From positions 124,001 through 188,000 of the forward strand of contig VGBW01000002.1 of the NCBI GenBank assembly GCA_016870365.1: a stretch of 64,000 nucleotides of DNA, in the 5' to 3' direction. Of the stretch, positions 16,588-24,538 are shown one piece after another (positions within the stretch are counted from its first letter, which is position 1; every line of letters starts with the position of its first letter). The stretch is from Actinomycetota bacterium. Its GTDB lineage: Bacteria; Actinomycetota; Actinomycetes; Nanopelagicales; Nanopelagicaceae. The notes beneath the pieces were generated by a model. The model was not told where the DNA came from, ran no database searches, and saw only the letters and a list, made by a program, of their open reading frames with translations. Both the position numbers and the translations under genes were made by a program.

Positions 16588-18009
16588 TTGAGCCAGCTGG
16601 ATCTCGCAATACTGCTCGCTGCTGGCGAGGGCAAAAGGATGAAATCCTATCGCGCCAAAGTTCTCCATGAAATTGCAGGGCGATCCCTCATCGCACATGT
16701 CATCAAAGCCATTGAGCCTTTAGCCTCCAAAGAGTTAAGAATTGTGGTTGGCGCAAATAAAGGTGAAGTAATCCAACACCTAAAACAGATTTCACCAAGG
16801 GCTAAAACCATTCACCAAGAAGTTCGTGGCGGAACAGGTCATGCGGTAAAGATCGCGCTTTCTGATTACAAATCATCGGGAACGGTCTTAATCTGCTCAG
16901 GAGATACACCTTTACTAACTAGTGCCACACTTAGCGAATTGCTAGAACACCATGACTCAACTAGAGCTAGCGCCACAGTGTTAACTGCTCAGATGCCAGA
17001 TCCTTCGGGATACGGACGCATCATCCGATCCTCTGATGGGATGCTTGAAAAGATTGTTGAAGAAGCAGATGCCAGCCAGAGTGAGAAAGAGATAGTTGAG
17101 ATCAACTCAGGGGTCTATGTATTTGCACTTGCTCACCTAAAAAGCGCTCTTCTAGAGCTAAGAAGCAAGAATGCTCAAGGCGAAGAGTATCTAACTGATG
17201 TCATTGGAATTCTAAAGAAGTCAGGACAATCAGTAGCGGCATTTAGCGCTGATGATTACACCCAAATCTGGGGGATTAATGATCGCGCGCAATTATCAAC
17301 CTGCGCATTCCTAATGAATTCACGAATCTGTGATGCACTCATGCGAAGTGGGGTTTCAATCACTGATCCCATGTCGACCTGGATTGACATCACAGCCGAA
17401 ATTGGAGTAGATGTGCGGATAGAGCCAGGAAGTACTATCAAGGGAAAGACGAGAATTGCAGATTCTGCAGTAATTGGGCCTCGTAGCACTTTGATTGATT
17501 GCCAAGTAGCTCAAGGAGCAAGGGTTGTTGAATCACATTGTGAATCAAGCGCAATTGGCCAAGGAGCTCAAGTTGGTCCTTATTCGCACCTTAGAAGCGG
17601 CAGCATTCTTGGAGGGAATGTGAAGGTAGGATCATTTGTGGAAATGAAGAATTCCACGCTGGGTGCCAACTCTAAAGTCCCGCACCTTTCATATATTGGT
17701 GATGCCAAGATTGGTAGCGATACCAATATTGGAGCTGCCACAGTAATCGTCAATTATGATGGCGTGGAGAAACATCAAACTACTATTGGCGATCATGTCA
17801 GAATCGGCAGTGATTCCATGCTGGTAGCTCCAGTAAGTATCGGCGATGGCGCCTACACGGCAGCGGGATCTGTAATTACTGAAGATGTTCCATCCGGAGC
17901 GTTGGGGATAGCAAGAGCTAGACAATCTAATATCCTCGGCTGGGTCTTAAAGAGAAGAAAAGGTAGCAAGTCGGCGGAAGCGGCAGCCAAGAAAGAAGGG
18001 TCGAAATGA
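16588..18009 (+). CDS. glmU: Bifunctional UDP-GlcNAc pyrophosphorylase / glucosamine-1-phosphate acetyltransferase
   Basis: 473 residues from the TTG at 16588, which has a purine-rich GAGAGGGGGGGAG just upstream. The frame is open from inside tRNA-Gln, but the fold begins here. The N-terminal uridyltransferase has LLAAGEGKRMKS (residues 9-20), KVLHEIAGR and GDTPLL. The C-terminal half is a left-handed beta-helix of hexapeptide repeats (such as IGPRST, VGPYSH, IGAATVIVNYDG, IGSDSM) with the acetyltransferase site. It makes UDP-GlcNAc for peptidoglycan. The stop overlaps the prs start by 4 bp (ATGA). Confidence 0.95.
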   Translation: MSQLDLAILLAAGEGKRMKSYRAKVLHEIAGRSLIAHVIKAIEPLASKELRIVVGANKGEVIQHLKQISPRAKTIHQEVRGGTGHAVKIALSDYKSSGTVLICSGDTPLLTSATLSELLEHHDSTRASATVLTAQMPDPSGYGRIIRSSDGMLEKIVEEADASQSEKEIVEINSGVYVFALAHLKSALLELRSKNAQGEEYLTDVIGILKKSGQSVAAFSADDYTQIWGINDRAQLSTCAFLMNSRICDALMRSGVSITDPMSTWIDITAEIGVDVRIEPGSTIKGKTRIADSAVIGPRSTLIDCQVAQGARVVESHCESSAIGQGAQVGPYSHLRSGSILGGNVKVGSFVEMKNSTLGANSKVPHLSYIGDAKIGSDTNIGAATVIVNYDGVEKHQTTIGDHVRIGSDSMLVAPVSIGDGAYTAAGSVITEDVPSGALGIARARQSNILGWVLKRRKGSKSAEAAAKKEGSK

Positions 18010-18989
18010 GTAACGAACTCCGTCTCAGCTCCGAAAAACGCCTCCGTCTCTTTACCGGACGCGGATACCCTGAGTTGGCCGAAGAGGTGGCATCAGAACT
18101 TGGCATTCCAATCACCCCCACATCTGCATTTGACTTTGCCAATGGTGAAATATTTATTAGGTTTGAAGAGAGCGTTCGCGGCTGTGATGCCTTCGTAATT
18201 CAAAGCCATACCACTCCAGTTAATAAGCAGATCATGGAGCAACTAATCATGGTTGATGCCCTGAAGAGAGCATCAGCTAAACGAATAACAGTTATTGCAC
18301 CTTTCTATGGATATGCCCGTCAAGATAAAAAACATAGAGGAAGAGAACCAATATCTGCTCGTCTCATGGCTGATCTGTTTAAAACCGCGGGCGCTGATCG
18401 CTTGATGACAGTGGATCTGCATAGCTCGCAGATTCAAGGATTCTTTGATGGACCAGTTGATCATCTATTCGCGCTACCGCTTCTTGCAAATTACGTTGGT
18501 TCAAAAGTCGATCGCTCAAGACTGACTATCGTCTCTCCAGATTCCGGGCGAGTGCGAGTAGCTGAACGGTGGAGCGATCTCTTAGGCGGAGCTCAGATTG
18601 CCTTCATTCATAAGACTCGTGATTCCAGAATTCCAAATGAAGCGATAACCGGACGAGTAGTGGGGGATGTTGCAGGTCAGACCTGCGTAGTCATCGATGA
18701 CATGATCGATACTGCTGGAACTATCATTAAGGCAATTGATGCTCTCTATGATGCTGGAGCCAGAGAGGTAATTGTTTCTGCCACCCATCCAGTCTTCTCA
18801 GGCTCTGCAGCAGAGAGTCTTTCTAATTCCAGAGTCAAAGAAGTGGTAGTTGCAAATACCCTTCCAATTCCAGAGGAGTCCAAGTTTCCAACCCTCACGG
18901 TTCTTTCAATTGCCCCCCTTTTGGGTCGAGCTATTCGTGAAGTGTTTGAAGATGGCTCTGTCACCAGCCTCTTTGATGGCCACTCTTAA
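18006..18989 (+). CDS. prs: Ribose-phosphate pyrophosphokinase (PRPP synthase)
   Basis: 327 residues. Class I PRPP synthase motifs: FANGEIFIRFEESVRG (about 39-54), KRITVIAPFYGYARQDKKHRGREPI with the flexible-loop Arg/Lys/His region, MTVDLHSSQIQGFFD (about 137-151), and the PRPP-binding VVIDDMIDTAGTI near 229-241. It supplies PRPP for nucleotide, His and Trp synthesis. glmU-prs-L25-pth is a common order in Gram-positive bacteria; here a secreted phosphatase-fold gene is inserted between prs and L25. Confidence 0.97.
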   Translation: MSNELRLSSEKRLRLFTGRGYPELAEEVASELGIPITPTSAFDFANGEIFIRFEESVRGCDAFVIQSHTTPVNKQIMEQLIMVDALKRASAKRITVIAPFYGYARQDKKHRGREPISARLMADLFKTAGADRLMTVDLHSSQIQGFFDGPVDHLFALPLLANYVGSKVDRSRLTIVSPDSGRVRVAERWSDLLGGAQIAFIHKTRDSRIPNEAITGRVVGDVAGQTCVVIDDMIDTAGTIIKAIDALYDAGAREVIVSATHPVFSGSAAESLSNSRVKEVVVANTLPIPEESKFPTLTVLSIAPLLGRAIREVFEDGSVTSLFDGHS

Positions 18990-20340
18990 GAGGCCAAGGC
19001 TGCGCTGGCTCTCAGTTCTTTTCTGCGCACTCTTACTTCTTCCTCTTGCTCCTGCTCAATCAAATGAGCCCTATCGCATAACAGTAATGTCAAGAAATAT
19101 CTATCTTGGCGCAGATGTCGGGGTTGCCCTTGATCTGATTCCTGATTTTCCTGCCGCCGCTCAATTCATGTGGGATCAGATGAAACAGACGAGTTTCAAA
19201 GCTAGAGCGCCAAAATTAGCAAAGGAAGTGCTGCAAGATCGCCCCGAGATAATAGGCATTCAAGAGGCCACTTCATGGCGTTGCAAGAAAGATTTATTTG
19301 GGCAAGAGGTTGAAATCTTTAACTTCCTTGAGAATTTCCTTGCTGCGACAAAGATCGCTGGCCTCTCCTATTCAATTGCCTCAGCCAATGGAGTCAAAGC
19401 CTTTAATCCAGGCTATTCCATATCTGCCATTCCCTATCTAACAAAAGTAGTCGATCCCGAAGTTTTCAATCCAATTTTTGGCCAAGATAGCGCGGCCTGT
19501 GGTTTTGTAATTGGTGATGCACTCTTGGTGCGCGATGATGTTAAATCTCAGATTATCCAAGTGGGAAATAGCGAGTATGACGCAACTTACTCAATAGTTC
19601 CGCTTCTTATGAAAATATATCGTGGATATAGCTGGGCCGACTTTAGAGTTCAAGACTCAGTAGTTCGGGTAATAACCACTCACCTTGAATCAATCTGGGA
19701 TGAGAATAAGATTCCAAATTCCGCCATTCAAGCCCAGCAACTAGTTTCTGACCTAAAAGATGCCAAGATGCCAGTAATTATTCTCGGCGATTTCAATGCA
19801 GATTATCGTGACCCAAGAAGTCTTAATGACCCAAATCCTGGCGAGCAACCAGTGCTTAGTGATACCTGTCCAACTTCTGGTGGAGCTAAATGCAACGCTT
19901 ATTCCACCATGATTGAGGCGGGATTTGAAAATGCCTCACCTGATGCCAAGAACCCTCGGAATTTCACCTGGGGAGCATCGGCACTGCTAGATGGGCCAGA
20001 TAAGAAGCGCGCCAAGATCGCTAAGCAACTTGGCAATCAATATGGCTTTACCGATCGCTTGGATTACATCTTTACCAAGAATGTTTACGCCACGGTGAGT
20101 TCGAAAATAATCGGTAATGTCTGGCCAGATGGCTCTGGAGTTTGGAATTGCGGTAGCAAGATTTGTTTTCCTTCAGATCACGCTGGAGTTGTTGCCACAA
20201 TTGAATTACCAAGAATGGCAGCAGCTATCGATCCAGACCTTGATAGCCATGCTAAGTCTGCATTCGCCGCTTGGTATTTGGCAGCAGCAGTCTTTATGCT
20301 CTTTCTCATCTGGCGTATCGCTCGACGTTTAAGGCGGTAG
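18976..20340 (+). CDS. Secreted, membrane-anchored endonuclease/exonuclease/phosphatase-family protein
   Basis: 454 residues from ATG 18976 (the frame is open upstream, and ATG 18952 is an alternative). A basic n-region and hydrophobic core (LSVLFCALLLLPLAP) form a signal peptide. The EEP fold is complete: SRNIYLGAD near 34-42, the catalytic IIGIQEA, TTHLES, ILGDFNADY, TDRLDYIF and the terminal PSDHAGVV. The C-terminus has a membrane helix (WYLAAAVFMLFLIWRI) followed by RRLRR, so the enzyme is probably tethered on the outer face. The substrate could be extracellular nucleic acid, a phosphoester or a phospholipid. It overlaps prs by 14 bp. Confidence 0.85.
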   Translation: MATLKRPRLRWLSVLFCALLLLPLAPAQSNEPYRITVMSRNIYLGADVGVALDLIPDFPAAAQFMWDQMKQTSFKARAPKLAKEVLQDRPEIIGIQEATSWRCKKDLFGQEVEIFNFLENFLAATKIAGLSYSIASANGVKAFNPGYSISAIPYLTKVVDPEVFNPIFGQDSAACGFVIGDALLVRDDVKSQIIQVGNSEYDATYSIVPLLMKIYRGYSWADFRVQDSVVRVITTHLESIWDENKIPNSAIQAQQLVSDLKDAKMPVIILGDFNADYRDPRSLNDPNPGEQPVLSDTCPTSGGAKCNAYSTMIEAGFENASPDAKNPRNFTWGASALLDGPDKKRAKIAKQLGNQYGFTDRLDYIFTKNVYATVSSKIIGNVWPDGSGVWNCGSKICFPSDHAGVVATIELPRMAAAIDPDLDSHAKSAFAAWYLAAAVFMLFLIWRIARRLRR

Positions 20341-20362
20341 TTGAGCCCAGTTTTGCGCTTCA

Positions 20363-20431
20363 ACTTGCCTTTGGGTAGCCTTCGCTCCACTTAAGGCGAG
20401 GGGTCCACCCCGTTATCGACGAAAGGCAAGT
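20363..20431 (+). promoter_or_regulatory. Structured 5' leader of L25 that sequesters its ribosome binding site
   Basis: ACTTGCCTTT (20363-20372) is the perfect reverse complement of AAAGGCAAGT (20422-20431). The second arm contains the Shine-Dalgarno (GAAAGG) and ends 2 bases before the GTG start. Inside this 10-bp helix are a hairpin CCTTCGC/GCGAGG (about 20379-20401) and GGGGT/ACCCC (about 20400-20411), giving a multibranched fold. There is no T-tract, so it is not a terminator. Autoregulation by L25 is an inference. Confidence 0.55.
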
Positions 20432-20433
20432 AA

Positions 20434-21069
20434 GTGGCTGAAGTTTCAATTAAAGGCGCGCTCCGCAGTGAATTCGGAAAGGGCGCATCGAGAAGAATCC
20501 GTCGCGATGGCAGCGTTCCAGCAGTTATCTATGGACATGGCGAGAAGCCAATACACATCTCACTACCAGCTCGCGAAGTTGGAGTGGCAATAAAGACTCC
20601 TAACGTTCTTCTCAATGTTGATTTAGGTGAGAAGCAAGAGTTAGTGCTCCCCAAATCAATCGTTCGCAATCCCATTAAAGGGACTTTGGAACATATAGAC
20701 CTAATTATCGTTCGCCGTGGCGAACGTGTTGTGGTTCATGTGCCAGTCCATGCCCATGGTAAATACGATCCAGAAGGTATTTTGGAGCATGTTCACAACA
20801 CCATTGAAGTTGAGGTAGATGTAACATCAATTCCAGCATCACTTGACCTTGATATCGAAGGCTTGATGGCTGGAGATTCAAAGAGTGCATCAGAAGTGAC
20901 TCTTCCTGAAGGCGTGATCCTTAAGAGCGATCCAAAGATGACTGTTATCCATCTATCGATTCGCGCAGCAATTGAAGAGGTTGTGCCTGTTGAAGTTATC
21001 CCTGCTGAAGGTGAAGCTGCAGCTACTGCCCCTGCAGAGGGCGTTGCTGCTGAGGAGAGCAAAGAATAA
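20434..21069 (+). CDS. rplY: 50S ribosomal protein L25/Ctc
   Basis: 211 residues from GTG, the long CTC form: an N-terminal 5S-rRNA-binding L25 domain (LRSEFGKGASRRIRRDG near 10-26, then VPAVIYGHGEKP) and a C-terminal TL5-type beta domain. The tail is rich in Ala and Glu (EGEAAATAPAEGVAAEESKE). It binds loop E of 5S rRNA. It is preceded by a leader in which the ribosome binding site is base-paired, and followed after 20 bp by pth. Confidence 0.95.
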   Translation: MAEVSIKGALRSEFGKGASRRIRRDGSVPAVIYGHGEKPIHISLPAREVGVAIKTPNVLLNVDLGEKQELVLPKSIVRNPIKGTLEHIDLIIVRRGERVVVHVPVHAHGKYDPEGILEHVHNTIEVEVDVTSIPASLDLDIEGLMAGDSKSASEVTLPEGVILKSDPKMTVIHLSIRAAIEEVVPVEVIPAEGEAAATAPAEGVAAEESKE

Positions 21070-21077
21070 TAAAGGGC

Positions 21078-21083
21078 TAACCT
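21078..21083 (+). promoter_or_regulatory. -10 element of pth (leaderless)
   Basis: TAACCT, then TGCTCC, then ATG, in the 20-bp gap after L25. Confidence 0.4.
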
Positions 21084-21089
21084 TGCTCC

Positions 21090-21710
21090 ATGTTTGGTAC
21101 TTCAAGCAAGAGGAAAGCCGGATCATCTACTCCTAACCGATGGCTACTAATCGGCCTGGGCAATCCTGGCAAAGAATACGAAAAGACGCGCCACAACATC
21201 GGCGCAGCTCTTGTATCAGAGTATGCCAAGAAAGCTGGAGTTAGATTCTCATCTCATAAGGCTCGAGCAGATGTGGCTGAAACTAGCATCGGGGTTGGCG
21301 CTCAACGAGTGTCACTAATTGCAGCAACACTTCGTTGCTATATGAATGTATCCGGTGGGCCAACAAGTGCACTAGCTAACTTCTATAAGATAGATGGCGA
21401 TCACATAATAATTGCTCATGATGAGCTGGATATCCCTTTTCAGGCAATCAGAATTAAATATGGCGGTGGGGATAACGGCCATAATGGCCTAAAGAGCGTA
21501 ACCTCTGGACTTTCTAGCCCTGATTACTATCGCATCAGACTTGGAATTGGCCGCCCGGTAGGTGAGCAAGATCCAGCAGACTTTGTCTTAAGGACATTCT
21601 CAGCAGCTGAGCGAAAAGACATTGATCTTTTCCTGCGAAGAGGAATTGATGCTGTTGAACTTCTGATTACTCAAGGACTTGAAAAGGCTCAGAACTCCTT
21701 CAATAAGTGA
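21090..21710 (+). CDS. pth: Peptidyl-tRNA hydrolase
   Basis: 206 residues. Family motifs are GLGNPGKEYEKTRHNIGA with the catalytic His, the MNVSGGPTSA loop and HDELDIPF with the active-site Asp, then GGGDNGHNGLKS. It releases peptides from prematurely dropped peptidyl-tRNA. It has an N-terminal extension of about 17 basic/Ser-rich residues before the fold. It is convergent with ppc, whose stop follows immediately. Confidence 0.96.
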   Translation: MFGTSSKRKAGSSTPNRWLLIGLGNPGKEYEKTRHNIGAALVSEYAKKAGVRFSSHKARADVAETSIGVGAQRVSLIAATLRCYMNVSGGPTSALANFYKIDGDHIIIAHDELDIPFQAIRIKYGGGDNGHNGLKSVTSGLSSPDYYRIRLGIGRPVGEQDPADFVLRTFSAAERKDIDLFLRRGIDAVELLITQGLEKAQNSFNK

Positions 21711-24401
21711 TCAACCAGTGTTTCTAAGTCCTGCTGCCACGCCATTTATCGTCAATAGTAGAGCTCTGGTATTTAGTGGATCAGTGTCTCCTTCACGGAC
21801 TTTCTTCAAAAGAGATATTTGGAGTAGATGAAGAGGGGCAAGATAAGCGTCACGAATTTGAAGGGTCTGTGCCAAGATTTCCTGGTCAGCCAAAATAACT
21901 TTTTTGCCAGTTAGCCGTAGTATCTCATTGACCGTTAATTCATATTCGCCTTTGATGTCCTCTAAGAAGTGATGTAGCGAGGGATCAACCAGGGCTTCTA
22001 CATACTTAGTCGCCATTGCTAAATCGGTCTTAGCAATAGTCATCTCAACATTGCTGATAAATGTTCTGAAGAAATGCCAATCTTTAAGCATGGTCGCCAT
22101 GAACTGGCCATGGCCAGCTAACCGGGCAGCCCTCAAGCCACTTCCCACCCCATACCAACCAGGAACAATCTGTCGTGATTGCGTCCAACCGAATACCCAA
22201 GGAATTGCTCGAAGTGAGGATAAATCAGCACTAATATCAGGCCTTCTAGAGGGGCGAGAGCCTAGAAAGAGATTTCCCAATTGCTCTACTGGGGTCGATT
22301 GATAAAAGTAATTGGCTAAGTCAGGATTTTCTACGAGTAAGCGATATCGATCAAATGCAGCAGAGCTAACTGACTCCATGGCAGCATCCCACCTGGCAAG
22401 ATCTTCAGGAGATTGACGGGAAGAGCGATTGAGTATTGTGGCTTCCAGAGCTGCAGCCAGTATTAACTCAATGTTTTCTCTAGCAAGAGAGGGAAGGGCG
22501 TATTTATCTGAGATAACTTCACCTTGTTCAGTCATCTTTATCTGGCCATCTAGGGTTCCCCAAGGTAGAGCGATAATGGCGTCATAAGTCGGTCCGCCAC
22601 CACGGCCCACAGATCCACCACGACCATGAAACAGTCTTAACTTCACGCCGTGTTTTCCAGCAACATCTCTAAGTTTTCTCTGAGCTCGGTGAATCTCCCA
22701 CTGGCTTGTGGCAATTCCGGCATCTTTGTTTGAATCTGAGTAGCCAAGCATCACCTCTTGAATATCTCCACGCAATTTCACATATTGGCGATAAGTGGGG
22801 TTGCTTAAGAGACTTTCTAGAATATCCCCCGCAGATCTAAGTTCGGCAACTGTTTCAAGCAAGGGCGCAATATCTATATCAGCCCTCTTACTTTTCATAT
22901 CTACGAGGTCAGCCTCCTTAGCTAGATAAAGAGCTGCTAATACATCCGCATGCCCTTTTGTCATTGAGACGATGTAGGTTTCAATTACTGATGCATCAAA
23001 GCTTGCCTGCAGATCCTTTATTGCAGTAAAAGTTCTAAGCGTCTTCGCATCTACTTCGCTAAGTTTTGAAGCATCACGTTTACCCGCGGTAAGCTCTTTG
23101 GTAAGAAACTCCGCCTTTGCCTCAGGGGAGAGTTCAACATAATTAACATCGTTAAATAGCGCTTGAATTACTTTGGCATGGGCCTGGGAGTGTTCTCTGA
23201 CATCCATGGTGGCGTGAGTCAGGCCAAATGCTGAGACGGTGCGAATGGTGCGCTCTAGTAAACCCTTGGCGATTAACTCTGCACGATTTTGCATTAGTGA
23301 GCTATACATCAACATCAAATCATCAACGAGCTCTTTGGTATTTGCATAATCACGCCCCACTTGATGCTCAGAGCCATTTTGATGCCTATTCCTAGTTAGC
23401 AATAAGCGATGGCCAATAGCAGTGGCCTTGAGTCGATAAGGCTCTTCAACATTTATTCTTCTAAAACGCGGTTCAATCTCTGGGATGTTTTCTAGATCTT
23501 TTGCCACTGAATCAAGAAGTTCTTTTGATATTCCAGCAATCTTGGTCGAGACGGATAGCGCCTGACGAAGTTCATCCACAGCCTCATTAAGGACTCTTAT
23601 AGCATGGCCCGTTTGAAGCACAATTGCATCTTTGGTGACCTCTGGGGTTATGTTGGGATTGCCATCTCTATCCCCACCAATCCAAGAGCCGAATTTCAAT
23701 ACGGCATCTCTTGGCGAGACTCTGATACCAAGCCTTGATACCTCACGAGAGAAGTCGTCAAGTACTTCAGGTATTGTCAATCGAAAGAGATCATCTAGGT
23801 AGTAAAGAGCATTAATTGCTTCATCAAGCGGTTCGGGTCTACCAAGTCTTAACTCATCGGTCTGCCAGAGAAGATCCACTGACTCAGCAAGACGGCGATC
23901 ACGAGATGGGATATCGCTCATCTCCAATAATTTGGAAATTGTGGATAGTTTTGCCAGCACTGAGCGACGAGCAGCCTCTGTGGGATGAGCGGTAAATACT
24001 GGGCGAACTTGAAAATTCTTTAACCACCTCTCGATATCTTCACTAGTAAACCCATCAGATGATTTGCTGGCAGCCAAGATGTTATCGACTGCTCTACTTA
24101 ACCAAGAGCCACCTTTGACTCGCTCTCGGGCCAGAATTCTTGAACGGTGAACTTGTTCAGCGACATTTGCCAAATTGAAATAGACGTTAAATGCCCTTAC
24201 TAATTTTACTGATTGATCTGCAGAGATTGATTGAAGAAGGTTCTCGCCCCCACCTTCACGAACCGACTTTCTAACGAACTCCACCAAATCAAGAAGCTCT
24301 TGCCCATCCTGGCGAGCGAGAGATTGGCCTAAGAGATCGCCTAAGCGGCGGACATCACTTCTAAGTGAGAGATTTTCTTCAACAGAAGTGGGCACGGACA
24401 C
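21711..24401 (-). CDS. ppc: Phosphoenolpyruvate carboxylase
   Basis: 896 residues from GTG. Catalytic motifs: TAHPTEAARRS (His near residue 139), GSWIGGDRDGNPN, GYSDSNKDAG, and the glycine loop FHGRGGSVGRGGGPT. The C-terminus ends NTG, as in other PEPCs that end xNTG. It carboxylates PEP to oxaloacetate to refill the TCA cycle; a class I fumarase of the same cycle lies at 42316. It is divergent from mfd with a 137-bp gap that contains a long inverted repeat. Confidence 0.97.
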   Translation of the reverse strand: MSVPTSVEENLSLRSDVRRLGDLLGQSLARQDGQELLDLVEFVRKSVREGGGENLLQSISADQSVKLVRAFNVYFNLANVAEQVHRSRILARERVKGGSWLSRAVDNILAASKSSDGFTSEDIERWLKNFQVRPVFTAHPTEAARRSVLAKLSTISKLLEMSDIPSRDRRLAESVDLLWQTDELRLGRPEPLDEAINALYYLDDLFRLTIPEVLDDFSREVSRLGIRVSPRDAVLKFGSWIGGDRDGNPNITPEVTKDAIVLQTGHAIRVLNEAVDELRQALSVSTKIAGISKELLDSVAKDLENIPEIEPRFRRINVEEPYRLKATAIGHRLLLTRNRHQNGSEHQVGRDYANTKELVDDLMLMYSSLMQNRAELIAKGLLERTIRTVSAFGLTHATMDVREHSQAHAKVIQALFNDVNYVELSPEAKAEFLTKELTAGKRDASKLSEVDAKTLRTFTAIKDLQASFDASVIETYIVSMTKGHADVLAALYLAKEADLVDMKSKRADIDIAPLLETVAELRSAGDILESLLSNPTYRQYVKLRGDIQEVMLGYSDSNKDAGIATSQWEIHRAQRKLRDVAGKHGVKLRLFHGRGGSVGRGGGPTYDAIIALPWGTLDGQIKMTEQGEVISDKYALPSLARENIELILAAALEATILNRSSRQSPEDLARWDAAMESVSSAAFDRYRLLVENPDLANYFYQSTPVEQLGNLFLGSRPSRRPDISADLSSLRAIPWVFGWTQSRQIVPGWYGVGSGLRAARLAGHGQFMATMLKDWHFFRTFISNVEMTIAKTDLAMATKYVEALVDPSLHHFLEDIKGEYELTVNEILRLTGKKVILADQEILAQTLQIRDAYLAPLHLLQISLLKKVREGDTDPLNTRALLLTINGVAAGLRNTG

Positions 24402-24445
24402 GGGCTAATGATGGCACGATAGAATTGCACCGCGTTTTGCAGATA

Positions 24446-24496
24446 AGCCCCTTTCATTTTGGAAGCAGCACCCCTGCCCTCTATGAAATCGGGGCT
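24446..24496. repeat. Interrupted 12-bp inverted repeat upstream of mfd
   Basis: AGCCCC-TTTCAT (24446-24457) pairs with ATGAAA-TC-GGGGCT (24483-24496), a 12-bp stem with a 2-base bulge. The loop holds a further GCAG/CTGC pairing. It lies 42 bp before the mfd start and could be an mfd leader structure, a ppc/mfd operator or a small RNA. Confidence 0.4.
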
Positions 24497-24538
24497 AATC
24501 GGCGTTGAGCCTAAATAACTATGAAGGTGGGGATCTAA

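Noticed and set aside
20341-20433. Terminator after the EEP gene
   Set aside because: The hairpins have no T-tract and the outer helix includes the L25 ribosome binding site, so a leader is the better reading.
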